Of a DNA stretch of 64,000 nucleotides, positions 11,293-23,797 are shown piece after piece. This DNA is from Purpureocillium takamizusanense (Eukaryota; Ascomycota; Sordariomycetes; Hypocreales; Ophiocordycipitaceae): NCBI RefSeq assembly GCF_022605165.1, contig NC_063071.1, positions 1,612,001-1,676,000 on the forward strand. The letters run 5' to 3'. Positions within the stretch are counted from its first letter, which is position 1. Each line of letters opens with the position of its first letter. Position numbers and translations under genes: made by a program. Under the pieces are notes generated by a model, which did not search any database, was not told where the DNA came from, and worked only from the letters and a program-made list of their open reading frames with translations.

Positions 11293-14200
11293 GAAAGATG
11301 AAGTTACCCTTTCAACCTTCTTCCAATGACGGCCCAGAAGCTGACCCGGCGGGCTGGCGGTTCCAACGAGCTACTGCAGCCCCCGCCCGCTGCACTAGGA
11401 GTCCATCCCGGAGGCCGATCGCTGTGGCTGGTGTGGGTAGGCCGAGTGCAGTCGTTACTGTACCTTGCTGCCGCGGCTCGTGTCGTACGTGGCTTTGTAC
11501 ATATGTAGGTACTCATGATAGTATGTACGTGCTTGTCGAACCAAGCGCTGTTGTAGCGGAGCTGTGCTCCGGCCGCCGCGCCTTGCATAGTGTGCCGTCC
11601 CTCTGGTATCATCCCGAGTGCCCGGTTACGTCCCATCGCTCAACCGGCAGGTAGCACAAGGACGGACACAGGCCGGCAAGGGCGAGCGAGGGCCCTGGAT
11701 GGAGGACCGCGGGGCGCCGTCTCCTCCGCTGACGAACGCAGTGGTATCGCGCATGCTCGGCGGCCGCGGCGGAGAGCGGGCGGGCGGGATGGCGGATCCA
11801 ACCTCGCGAGGCGGCGGATGCCTCCGGGTCGAGCGCGACGACGTGAGCCCCGTCGCTCCGACGCCTTGCCGTCCCCTCCGAGGCTTGCCTGCTTGTCCGT
11901 GGCCTACGGCCGCCGCCGCCTACTCTGCGCTGGCGCCGCCCGCACCTAGCCGGAGACGCCTTGGACGACACATGACGCCGCCGCAGTGGGCGGGTGGCAC
12001 AGGCGTCTTGAGCATCAACGACTCGCGTGTCAAAGTCTGATGGGCTGGGATGGACCCTGTCCAGCTTGCCAGAGTGCGGGCGGGACGGGAGCACCGTTTC
12101 TGCACCGCCTCTTCCCCTACTAAGTTACTATCCATCCATGGATCCACGATCCATCCGTCGGCGGGCGACTCCACTGCTAGGCTAGTAGTTAGCTAAAAGT
12201 ATGTTCGTAGCGGCGGATTGTGCACGACTGTGACCTACCTACACAACGTCAGCCCGAGTGAAGCGCTTCCCTCGTCACCGCACCAAGGCTTTTAATCGCA
12301 CCCTCTGCATATACAAGGAGGCAGGCAGAAACTCACCCACGGTCAACAATCTTCTGAACCAGCCTCAGACGCGGCTGCAAACGCACGGCCGCTGCACGGC
12401 AAGCCCTGCTGCACCCCCGTCCTGCTTGCCCCTGAGCTTGAGGCGCGTCAGCACCATTGCAACCTCGAGCCGATGCCGCCCACATCTTGGTCCGAACCGA
12501 CAATGGATACATGGTAGTTACTGTTGTCTGAAGGCAAAGGAAGGAGAGGGGTTCATCTCAGGGTTCTTGGTACGGGGGGCTTGCTTCTTTCCCAATGCCA
12601 TGCATGACGTGCCTTGCCTGGCAAACTCGTGCGACCGACGAGTTGCAGATGCAGACAGGCGACAAGGCCCGTGCTTTTGCCCCTTCCGTCATACATAATG
12701 CAATCTACCGTGGGTTGCGACGTGCGGCGTGCCCCGACTGCGAAGCAACGTGACAGGAGCTCTCCCGACTCCGTGCCTCCCTCCAGCCTGCCGAACACCT
12801 GTCTCTGCCCGCGGCCCATGTGCTCGCGCATGCAAGCGACAGCGCACAAGAGAGAGCATGGACCAGCCAAGGCACGCCCCATCGAAGCTCTGGTTGCGTC
12901 TTGTTGGCCGTGGAAACTGGCCGTGCTGCCCTGTCATGGGACGGTCGCGAAAGACAAAAGCGCCTCCCGTGAAGTGGCGCATCAGTCTGTAGCGGATGCA
13001 GGCACAGGCAAGGCTCGACGGACCGCCCCAACGAACGAAGGCCTTCCTCGATGTGCCTGCGCCCCAATCATCCCTGGCAAGGTGACCGATGGGCTCGCTC
13101 GCTTCCCTTGCTCGCATCATGTCGAGCCATGAGCCAAGTCGTGGCTCGGCCATGCTTCGGTCATGGAACGACCGTTGCGGTTGAGAATTGAGTGCTTACA
13201 CGTCAGATTCCTCGCATCCACGCTGCGACTCCCCACCGCGTGCATGAGATAGATGCTCCCTGAGTCCCCGCGAGACTTGCGAACCCTGCCCTGTCGGGGC
13301 CCTGGCAGGGTGGGCCGGCCGGCCCCTCATCCCTGGCTCCCCGGCCGATGAGGCGTGCCGTCCGCGGCGCCTCCGATAGCCGTCGGCCATAAGACCTTCC
13401 GATGGCAGTCCCGGCGCCGGCGCGCACCCATCGGGCTCTCTCACCCGCTACCTACAGCGAACAGTGTTGAGCAGCCCTGCGTCACGTGTATCGTCGGGGA
13501 CCCAAGGGTTCAGCATCACCCTGGCTTTTGTGCGCTCACCGGATAGTCAAGGCCTCGTGGCAGGTAGGGCCACTGAGTGCTGGTGTCGAGCGTTGTCGAC
13601 AGGCGGGCTCCATAACCACGCCCCTTGAGCATGGCATACGTACGTATAGAGAGTCTCACCGTCCCGCGACTCACGTCGTTCGTGAGACAAGCTCGGACGC
13701 CGTTGAATCCGTCTCTGCTGCTGCCTACGCTGTGGCTAGCCCCCGGTGTGTCGTGCATTCGCTCGCCCCGTACCGACGCGCTGGCTCGAAATAGCAAGCC
13801 TTGGAACCAGACAAAGTGCAAGCCGAGCGGGGGAGGAGCTCATGCGGGGAACGCGGCCGTCTCTCGTCCAAGGGGGCTCCCGTCAGGGTTTGCGTCTCAT
13901 GGAATCATCACTGGCATCAATCCGCCCCCACGCGCGCCCGATGTGCATGCCCAGGAAGCGAACACCACCAGGTTATCGGGCCCAGGTTCTGCAAGAACTG
14001 ACCCGGAAACAAGGCACGCCACAGGAGGGAGGGGGGAGCGGGATGGGGCTCGTGACGACACGTACCTTTGTAGCATGTCTGCACCTCTGAACCTTGCGTG
14101 GGCAGGATTTGGGACTGTCGAGCGTGTTGACGCTCTCCCAAGGAGCCGTCAAAGAGCCAATCCTGCGCTCTCGTCCGGGCCCAAACTCTCGGGACGGCTC

Positions 14201-16147
14201 ATCTCAGTGCACCGCCAAATGTCGGGACCAGGGCCCCTGTCGCTTCGTCCCAACTTTACCTGCCCCCTGCCCCCCTCCCGTTGATTGCCTGTCGCATCTC
14301 ACTTTCTCGGGCTTCAGCCAAGCCCAGTCTTTTGGTCCCCGGCCTCGCCCTAGCCCTGCCCTGGATCGACCGGCCCAGCAATGCCCAGCGTCATGGCTGC
14401 CTGCTACCCACCGCCGATGTCCAGCCAGGCGCCCCTCGACCCCCATCTTTGCCGCCGTCCGCCATCTGTCTGGCGTCTGCAGCAGCCCGCAGCGGCAGTC
14501 GATGCCTTCTGTTGTGGCCACTCCTGCATGCTGCTGCAGTGCTGCCCCCTCACCCGGCCTCCTCCACCTTTTGCCCCGACCGCCTGCTATGAGGCCCAAA
14601 GCGGACACTGCATGAGCCCCTTCTGGATCCTGTCACATCTCACCTGCGTCCGCACCAGTTCACAAGGCCCTTCTTCCCACCTTAACCGGAAGACATCACC
14701 TGTAATTGACGGTTTGAGTTCAGTAATCATGCAGGCGAGGCCCCTGGCCCTCTCCCCGCCCAACCTCTGCAACAACGCCCGGGCACAGCTTCAACGCTGC
14801 CGCCCACCGTTAACGCCGATGGAGCGACGGGACCCTGCTGGGCACATGTGCCTGCGCGCCCGGCAACGAATTGTTGCCAGGAGAGGCCATGCCATCGTGC
14901 TGCACCCGCCATACGTCGTTTGCGACTGCTTCGGTGGAAACACCCGCCCAGGCCCCTTCTGAACGGCGCATGTCGTCATCCTGGCCAGTGGCGCCTGTGA
15001 TCCTCTGGCGGCTGGACCTAGCCCGCCCGTCCCGCCTGCATTTGTAGCACTCTGTGCGTGCTGTACCAACCTGTCGGTTCATGCGAGCCGGATGCCAGAC
15101 GCCTCCCCCCCGGACGCCCTCGGTTGAACCGTCCATCAAGATGCTGTTTCGTAAGGCGATCGTTCATTTCCCGCAGAATCCTCGTGATGCACAGAGTTTT
15201 GTCAATCAAGCACGCACTGGTACCCCGCCCAGTTGGCTCCAGGTACAAACCTACCTATCCCGGCGACAAGCACCCGAGCCGGGCTCTTGCGCTGCTCAGT
15301 CTTGTCATGGTCGAGTCTGCGAACCCGAATTCCGTAGATATGACGCCGGGCACAATGGAGATTGCTTCCTCCCTGTCCCCGACCGGCGCACAACTGTTGA
15401 TCGTGAATTCCATCGACTCTCTTAATGGCCAGGTGCATGCCAAACGGGAGAGTCCAAGATGTGATTTGGAAGTACATAGTGCTCTCGAGGGTGCAGTTGG
15501 AGGAAGATTAGCGCCCCAACAGCCTTCCACCTGCTGCGAGGGCTTTGCAGACGACGTGTCATTTATCTTTCCAACATGCCTGATAGGGTGCAGATATTAG
15601 GCTGTGAGCTCCGCACCCCAGCCACAGGACCGGACCAGGGGCCAGTACTTCGCAGCAGGAAAGCCATTTCTGGCGGTACAGCACCAGCCGTTTCCCCTTT
15701 GCGACGACGGGTCGAGAAAAGATGACCATGCCGCTGGCTTTACAGCTCGCCGCGCCTTCTGTCCATTTCTCTAGCCCCGTTGCACCTGTCGCCAGGAATC
15801 CTGGATTACCGCGAACCCAGACATCTGTCAATTCGAGGACTCTCGGCTTCTCTGGCTGCAAGTAGTACTGTTCATGTGCTTCTCAGCGGGAGTACAAGGT
15901 TGATCTAGGATGCGGCACGTATCAGCGAACTAGAAATGATATCATCTTCCATGGCATGAGACAACCTTCTAGCTGTTTTTAATATCGCCGTTGCTGGAAA
16001 GAGCTGGCTTGGAATCGAACGGCGTCACCCCCCTTGCGTCCCTGCGATTGCACTATTCTAGCGTCTCAGCGTGGGTGTCTGGTCGGGGCCGGCACTCTTT
16101 GCGCAATTCAGGCGGGCCGCAACCCTGTGTTCGGCAGAGGCTGAGCA

Positions 16148-16633
16148 TCACGGGTTGCAGCCTCGTTGTGCTCGAGGAAGCTGGCGACCTGGGATGGGGA
16201 CAGATTCAAAGAGTCCTTGACAACCTCGTGCAAATGACGTCCCTGCTCGGGCACAATGCTCGATGTGAGACACCACCGGCGCCAGTTTCTGGGGTAAACC
16301 GATCTTTGTGGACGATCCCTTTGCGGAAGAAATAAGCAAAAAAATTGAGGGCATCGCGCCGGAAGAGGTAGGGGGCTGCTCATTGGCCGTTTTCCATTCC
16401 TGGTACCCAATTACCGTAAGAACGATGCTCAAGTATTGCCGCATGCTCCGATGAGCCGTTCGTTGAATTGGGAATTCGAGATGTGCCACAATTGCCACAT
16501 CCTGTAGCCCAAGTCCTAGACTACTGCTCCGTAGTCGGTCCAAGACGAGAAGTGTGCTTCCGCTTTGGGCTCGGATTGCTGAGAATGAACTTTTCCCTTG
16601 CATCGAGTTGCGCCAGGCTGATGCTGTCCTCAA
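16148..16633 (-). other. Weak protein-like stretch, possible gene remnant
   Basis: This open stretch of about 160 codons on the minus strand has mixed, non-repetitive composition (for example AHLEFPIQRTAHRSMRQYLS), unlike the Arg/Pro/Ser-rich noise around it. A second minus-strand frame nearby reads RRDALNFFAYFFRKGIVHKD. The pieces are in different frames and I could not join them with convincing splice sites. I do not recognise a family. It could be a decayed gene, an exon of an unrecognised gene, or chance. Confidence 0.15.
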
Positions 16634-18161
16634 TGTCCACGACTCGATCTTGAGGGGCGCTGATCAGGGCTCCAGGCCTAGAGGGCACGCTCTGCTGACT
16701 GGCTGTCTCCTGCAGCCCTCCACCCTGTCACCCAGCTGCGAGGTGACAGCTTGCTTGGCCGGCTTGGGAGCCGGGGAAGGGTGAGATCTCTGATTGAACA
16801 ATCCGAGATCCATGATCCCGGTACCGCGTACCCACCATTAGCACTCCCGTCGTTCCGTCGTCCTGTACCCACTTGGGCGGTCGACTGTTGGCCACATCCA
16901 ATCATGGCGGCAGACAAACTAGGGGCCCTTTTGGGAGCCGGTGCTCTCTCGGGCCCTCAAAGAAGCCGCGATGCGAAAGATAGCTCGTCGTCTAATGAGC
17001 CGAGATTGATGAGGACTTGGCACTGGATCAAGCTCTTGACTACGAAGTACAGTCAAGGCCAATTAGAAGTGGAATCTGTCTCCGGGGCTCTGGCAGAAGC
17101 CGCTGGAGACGGCCTGGATGCCTTGATGCTGACCCGCCGCTCGTTGGCTAAAGCCTGATGCTATAGCAGCTGTGGCCGATACGTAACCACGTCGGTCCGC
17201 TGCCCCCTCTTTCAGCAGGCGCCGTTTGATTGTGTGCAGGGCAATTCGTCTCACCTGAGCGACTGAGAAAAGAAGCCTAGCCTAAATCAGTATTGCGTCT
17301 CGGGCATTTTTCTTGCAAGCGCCAGCCGCCAAGGAAGAGTCTCAGACGCGGTAGACCACCTGGGTTGTGGCAGGGCACTAAGCAGTGTTCGGCGCAGGCT
17401 CCCCAGGTCCAAGGAGCGACGCACTCTCTTTGTTGGTATGGCCTCCTGTCGCCGCCCCCATCTGTGCTGCAAGTGAAAAAAAAAAAATTGCTTGTATGTG
17501 CTGCAAGTGTCCGAGAACAGATGAAGTCTTCAGCCTCGTAATCTCCATGGGTCGGGGCACTGCCTGGCCCTAGCACGTTGGCGGTCGATCTGCCGCAAAG
17601 CCTCCGCAGGCGCTTTGACGTCCAACAAGGGGAAATTCTGGGCCTCTTGGCTTCATCGTGGAGGTGGTGGCTTGCACGTGTCCACTGTCATCTGGCGCAA
17701 GCTCGGTGTAATATCCAGTGTAATCGAAGCGACACGACTTGGTTGGTACAGGCGGACGGGCAGATTTTGCTCTTGCGTCTGGAGCAGTCCATGCCGATAT
17801 GGTAGGCAGCGAGCTCCTTGGATCAGCCAGCGTGGGTGCCAGCGACATAACGTCAGTACATATAGAGGAACACTTTCTTTTGCCCCACGTAATGAGAGGC
17901 AACGGGTCGTCCATCATGTTTAGCGATTTGTTGTGATCGGTGGAGTACAGTACGTGCAACAATGAGGTCAAGAGGCTCGAGACCTCGTCTCAAGGCATTG
18001 TGTAGTCCGTGCTGTCGATTTCGAACCGAACGTGAGGCCAAGTCCTCCGAATGGCCCTTTACAGCTGGCTGGCGTTGTTGGTGAATGGCAACAGGGCTCG
18101 ACGAGATGGACACACGCACGTACCTAGTGTACCAAAGTCGAGGCTCAGGAGGAGCACAGGT

Positions 18162-18464
18162 TCAAGGCGTCTGGGCTGCCGTCTCCTCTTCCAGGCTTGC
18201 AAGCTTGCCAGGCGGATGGATGCAGAGCACGTCCTCGGGGTCCCTGAACCGAGACGACGTGAGCAGGGGCTCCGATACAAATCGGTACAGGGCATAGCGG
18301 ATGACGCCGTTGTCGCAGGCACACTCGATTTGGAGGAGGATACGTCCGGTGGAGGATGGGACGTTGACAGATTGGGAGCTTGCACGCCGCCACGATGTAA
18401 GGGGAGGATGAGCCAGTGCACAACTTGGAGTACCTCCTGCCTGGCACGCAGCCTGTGCTTGCAT
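18162..18464 (-). other. Weak protein-like stretch, possible exon or gene remnant
   Basis: The minus-strand frame contains a credible-looking run (LLQIECACDNGVIRYALYR, then VSEPLLTSSRFRDPEDV and LCIHPPGKLASLEEE) before a stop. Other open pieces lie just downstream on the same strand (17853-18119 and 17570-17971). No start, splice pattern or family was recognised. It may be an exon of a lineage-specific gene or a decayed copy. Confidence 0.2.
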
Positions 18465-19831
18465 AAGGTACGTAACAACCTAGTAGGCGGTACGCACAGT
18501 ACGAGAATCAAAGGCCAATGGCCCATGTATTTACAATATACCGTACCTTCTCATATGGGGCACGGCACATCAGGCACCGTCTGCTTTGCACTTTCCTCAC
18601 TTTGTGACATGCCTTAGGTACCTCGCTCTGGGTATCTCGCCTTGCCTTATCCCTTAGTCGCTACCTTACTAGGTAGTATTGTACGTGCTTCGCACAAGGT
18701 GGGCTCCTAGGGCGGAGCTGGGAAGCCGGCCTGCATGAGCGGACGGATGAAAACACTGATACAATCTTATCTTATGTCCCTTGAACTGTGGGCTCGAGGC
18801 TCTGCTCAATGACATTTTGTGCAACCCGCATGGTGCAGGGCATAGGCCGGTCGAAGTGGCAGGCCCTGGCAGCAAGTCGTCGTTCGATGGAGGCACCTGG
18901 ATCAAACACTGCTGTCGCAGCAGGGTAGCAGTAGGCCGTAACATGCATGCATTGAAATCCGGCATACTGGGCGCGGTGCGGCGCCGTGGTCACCTCTGAC
19001 CCGCCGCTCCTTGTGGACAGCCGACTGCACTCGGTTGCCAGCGAGCGCGCGTGCGAGAAAGCTGAGTGTGAGGCAAGGCAAGGCATGGACGACATGGCTC
19101 ACTCACTATCTACACTCTGCGAGCCTGTATGTACTTCCCTGGGCCTATGTATTCATGGCCTTCCACCATTTTGATACCCCAAGGCATAGGCCACACCACA
19201 TTACCTACGTCCGTGATCCATGATGCATTAGATTGCGGCCACGCTCAGCAGGGAAGGGAGAGCACAGACGACCACATCAGCAAAATGGGCGCCGACCCTA
19301 GCCTAGCGCGGGCGCGGCAGCGGTCCTAGCTTAGCCGAAGGGCACCAGGGCCCTTGACGTCGCAGGTCGGAGGCGTCGAGGCGGCCTCTCCAGGGCATCC
19401 ATCCATCAATCGAGCATCGAGTGGGGGAGGGGGGTGTGGTGCCGTCGCCGCTGCTCTGGGGCAGCCCAACTTTCGCCTGCTGCTGAGGCAGCGCAGCGTT
19501 AGGGGCTCCGGGGCGGGCCTCTAGGAGGCGCCGGGGGGGATCGCTGCCCCTGCCGTTGGGCCAAACGGGTGCTCGGCCGACTGCGCCAACGCCCAGGGGG
19601 TCGCCCCTACCCAGTGTGACGGGATGGGGCGGCCCCAAGGCCCATGGCATCCGTGGTGCAGACCCATGCGATGACGGCGGGTGGGTTGGTGGATTGAGGT
19701 GAGGCCAGGCAAGGCTTGGGAGCATTCATTCCATCTTGGCAACACAAGATGGAAACGACAGACGGGACCGACCACTGAGGAGGCCAAGCGGACTGCGGGC
19801 AACAGGGACCTGGGACACGGGGTTCTTGCTG

Positions 19832-19846
19832 GGGGGGGGGGGGGGG
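19832..19846. repeat. Homopolymer run of 15 G
   Basis: Fifteen consecutive G bases. The length may be uncertain because such runs are prone to sequencing and assembly error. Confidence 0.85.
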
Positions 19847-20875
19847 CCCACGGAGAGGCAGGGACTCAATCCCAGGGGCCTGGCAACGGATGGATGGATG
19901 CCCTGGAGCCTGGGGCAGCCCAGCTGCTCGCTAACTGTACCGATGGAAGTCTGGGCTGGGCCGCTGCTGGGCTGGGCTGAAGTTGAAGGTGAAGCCGGTG
20001 CCCAGGTGGTGCTTTCCCGGTCGGGCACTTGCCGTCGGTTGTCAACCACCCTCACCACCAGCACCACCAATTTATTATTACCTTTGTACTACATACTTCC
20101 ATGCTGGGTCGCATCCTCCTCCTCCACCGCGCTGCAACGACAACCACCACCATGGCCACCACCTTGCCAACACCACCAAAGAGTGAGACCCAGCTCCGAC
20201 CCAGCTCCAGGGCGACGGAATCCCTCCCACCACCACACCACGCTCGCTCGCACGCACGCTCGCGCGCACGGCGGCCGCCGGCAAGCCGGTCGACGCACAG
20301 CCCATTGCCCTCCTCGGCATCAAGCCCAGCCCAGCCCATTGGCCTCGCCTCGATCCAGGGACAGCTTCGAGTCCAAAAGAAAAGCCGTCCCGCGGACCAC
20401 CGGATCCAGCATCCATGAGACGCCCGTCGGAGGCCGTGGCCACTGGTCTCTCCAGCGCGTCCGTGTCTTGTCCTTAGATGCCCGCCACCCGCCCGCGTCT
20501 GCGTCTTTGCCCGCTCATCAGCCTCGACCTCGACCCTGTGGCGGTGGCATCGGGGTCCCGCACACACACACACACGAGCACAAACACACATCCATCTAGT
20601 GCTCTATGGCGCGGATGGGTACTTCCGCCAAGAGCGCACACATCGGGGGGGTCGAGCAGCGCCGCATCCCCAGAGCCGCACCTGGTTGGCTCCTCTTACG
20701 CTGTCAGCGCGGCCCGGTGGCCAGTTCATCGCTGCGAAATGTCTCAACTTTCCAAGGCTATTTGGTTCACTGTCGAAGGCTGGTCCTTGCTGGCCAGACA
20801 CAGTCGAGCGGTGCCCGCCGCCGCGCCTGAAGCAAAAAGGACCAGACTCGTTTGCGTGCAGCCTCATGAGCTGGC

Positions 20876-20960
20876 AGTACATGTACTTGCGTACATACAC
20901 ATACACATACATATACTTGTACATACACATACGCACACACAAACACACCCGCACACACTC
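20876..20960. repeat. (TACACA/TACATA)n microsatellite
   Basis: An imperfect CATACA/CACATA array ending in CACACA. It produces spurious Tyr/Thr/His-rich frames on both strands. Confidence 0.8.
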
Positions 20961-21468
20961 ATATATCCATACGCATTTACTCGTTCAGCAGCCGTGGAAG
21001 CGGCCGGCGACGCACCGTATCGCCCGCCCCGTACTGCTGACTGGATCCTCGGCCGCACATCGCCGACGGAACGGGGTAGGCTGGCCTGGGACGTGCGCAA
21101 CGACCGGCCGACGGAACGAACGAACGAACCAGTGGTGCCCGCCTACTGATCTCTACAACTACGCATGGAGTATGAGCACCTACGTGCATCAGCGGCAGAC
21201 CAGAGGGCGTTACCGGGAACCAGGGATGACAGGTCGACAGTGCCGCCGCTCATCTGGCTTTGGCCGCACGGGAATCCTGCACCCACCGGCTGAACCCCTG
21301 GCAGACCGGCTCCAACGCCACACGCCATGCATGCCCTTTGCTAACGTACCCACACCCCCCTGGCCTGCCGGCTGGTCACCTTGCATCGATCCTGACCCGG
21401 GAGGCCCTTTTTGCACATTGGACCAGCCCCTGCTTCCCCATTTCGTCTCTCAGCTTCAAGCCCATGGT

Positions 21469-21500
21469 GGGCGGGCGGGCGGGCGGGCGGGCGGGCGGGC
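21469..21500. repeat. (GGGC)8 tetranucleotide repeat
   Basis: Eight perfect GGGC units in non-coding DNA upstream of the zinc-finger gene. Confidence 0.9.
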
Positions 21501-22251
21501 AGGCGTGTGGCGTAGAAAGGGAGGCACCCCCCTCCCCTTGCCCCCATACCCTCCAACGCCCAAGGCCCGGGCCCAGGGGGCGTGGCCCACCATCTATCAA
21601 ATCGCGAATCCCAATGGACTCACACCAAGCACGACCACGACCATACTAGGTACGGTACCTACTACAGTGCCGTGCGAGTACGTATTGCATATGGCTGGGA
21701 TGACGAGACCTGGATCACTTGCGAAACCCCCGGCCATGCCGCGCTGGGAGTGCGAGCGAGAGCCAAGATCTTTGGATCAGCACCCAGACGATTGGCTTCA
21801 CACCCCTCCCGGCCTCATGCCCCGGCCTTTCGCTTGAGTGACGCTGCGCAGGCGTTTGCCGCGTCCCCAAATATCGGGGCTCAACCTCAACTCCATCTCC
21901 ATGTGCCCAGGCGTAGATACATAACAACCTCTCCTCCCCCGACCACACCCCACCACTTTCCGGTCGTTTGGGTTCCCTCTCTGCATACATATACCAAGCC
22001 TCTTCCCTTGCTCCCTGGGTCTCACCATCGCACAAACCAACATCGAGTCCACTTGCAAACTGCTGCTGCCGCTGCAAGAGGGTGCTTCTGTCAGGGCACT
22101 CCACGGACTCGTCTTCCTCCTTCATATAAGTCTGTCGGTCTGGCTCTCGGAGCAAGACTGACTTTCAACCGACATCCTGGCTCTCACGGCATCACCCGCG
22201 GCGCCCCCGAACTGGGGACGCTGGCCACAACAACTCCCCCACGACTTTGCC

Positions 22252-23797
22252 ATGATGGACACTCCGTCCTTCATGGGCTACGACTCGCGGGGTCACCCCC
22301 CGCAGCAGCACATCCAGCGACCCATGGCTCATCAGTATGTCGTCGCGCCCGCTTACACTGCCGGGCCCATGACCACTCTCGCCGCGCCGCAATATCCGAC
22401 CCAGCAAGCCTTTGCCTACGTGCCGTATCAAAGCCCGCCGCCGTCCACACCCATTGGCTCCCCCTACAAGCACGAGGCGCCGAGAATGGTGGGCCCTGAT
22501 GTCGAGGCTGCTCGGGGTCTACCCTATCGCCGCGGCTCTCAACAGCTTCACGAGGGACGGATGCAGTCCCCATCAGCCCGAAGCGAGTCTCAGGCTTCGA
22601 CTGCGCACTCTGTCGGCTCGAACCCCAACGCAAACTCAAAGACGATCACCTACAACGAGACAATCGACCCCGCGGACCGTGTCAACTTTGAGACCGAAGT
22701 GGACGAGCTCATGAAGGTCATCCAACAGAATGACGATGACGAGGAGGCCAAGAGCACGGTAGGCACTCCTGCACAGACCCCAAACGCCGAATCAGCCTCC
22801 GGGTCGCAGAGCCCTGCCAGCTTTAGGCAGCCTTCGACGCCTGCTCAGACGGAACCCAAGCCCAAGAAGAAGTGGGTTTGCGACGGGCCGAGCTGCAACA
22901 AGCGATTTGTCCAGAAGACTCACCTCGATATTCATCGTCGGACCCACACTGGACACAAGCCCTATGTAAGCAAAGCGCTGAGCAGGGAGACGTGTACGGG
23001 AGAGTCTCGACTAACGGCCGATACCAGGTGTGCACCAAGGACAACTGCGGCCTCACGTTCTCGCAGAGAGGCAACCTCAAGGTAGAACGAGTCCCCTGAT
23101 ATCCTTTACTGTACCGGCGTCGCTAACTGCTGGTCTCCCAGACGCACATGCGGCGCCACACCGGGGAGAAGCCATATGCTTGCAGCATCTGCGGCAAGCT
23201 TTTTGCCCAGCGCGGCAATGTCCGGTCTCACGAGGAGACGCACAAGGGCCTCAAGCCTTTCATCTGCAGGCTTGATGATTGCAACAAGACATTTTCCCAG
23301 CTAGGCAACATGAAGGTAGGACTATGAGCGACGAGAATGCAAGTTGAATGGAAAGCGGCGCTGACGGAAAGATGGGACAGACTCATCAGAACAACTTCCA
23401 CAAAGACACACTTCAGGGCCTGACATCCTTGTTTGTCAAGTACGCTCGCATGGGCGAGGTGCCTGAGGAGCACCAGGAGCTGTTTGAGTACTTCAAGGTT
23501 CACTACAAGAACAGCAACAAGGGCATTAAGGGCCGCGGCAAGGCACGAACGGTCGCACCCAAGACAAAGGCCGAGCCCTCAGTCTCCACCACCATGGGTT
23601 TCCCGCATCTCCCGATGCCCAGCCAGCATCAGACATATGTGCCGGGACCTGCCAACGCAATGGCCTCGATCCCCCGCCACGCATCAACTGGGGGCTACCC
23701 CATGTTCGAGCAGCATGCCGACCACAGCGGCGCGGCTGGCATGCTTTACGACGACGAACAATCGCGCCAGATGGCATTCAGCGACCGCCTGTACTAA
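22252..23797 (+). CDS. C2H2 zinc-finger transcription factor, Azf1-like
   Basis: A predicted nuclear DNA-binding regulator. Exons are 22252-22965, 23028-23081, 23142-23315 and 23381-23797; every intron is phase 0 (GTAAGC, GTAGAA, GTAGGA donors; CAG acceptors). The product is 452 residues. Residues 1-210 are Gln/Pro/Ser-rich with an acidic patch (NDDDEEAK). Four C2H2 fingers follow: [10 protein letters not shown]...[15 protein letters not shown]...[15 protein letters not shown]...HEETH and [10 protein letters not shown]...HQNNFH, with TGHKPY/TGEKPY-type linkers. The third and fourth fingers and the GNLKTH / GNVRSH / GNMKTH helices resemble fungal Azf1-type factors. The tail after the fingers contains a basic GRGKAR patch. 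The ATG at 22252 is followed by a second ATG, either of which could initiate. Target genes are unknown. The gene has 16.5 kb of empty sequence upstream. Confidence 0.88.

Larger units (their letters stand above)
5714..22251. other. 16.5-kb gene desert upstream of the zinc-finger gene
   Basis: I found no open frame here that looks like a conserved protein. The longer frames are low-complexity, overlap on both strands and follow simple repeats. Base composition stays GC-rich, so this is not an AT-rich RIP-degraded block. It contains many microsatellites (listed separately), palindromic TACGTAC/CATGTA clusters, TACCTAGGTA-like motifs and two weakly protein-like stretches at 16148-16633 and 18162-18464. 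The last 1-2 kb (about 20.0-22.25 kb) is CT/CA-rich and probably includes the 5' leader and promoter of the zinc-finger gene. Unspliced or lineage-specific genes and lncRNAs cannot be excluded. Confidence 0.55.

Noticed and set aside
16000..16060. tRNA-like T-loop (GTTCGATTCC on the minus strand)
   Set aside because: The flanking bases do not form a T stem, and no matching acceptor, D or anticodon arms could be drawn.
20599..21837. 412-codon open frame on +
   Set aside because: It runs through the TACACA and GGGC repeats, has a Thr/His/Tyr and Arg/Pro noise composition, and overlaps open frames on both strands. No family resemblance.
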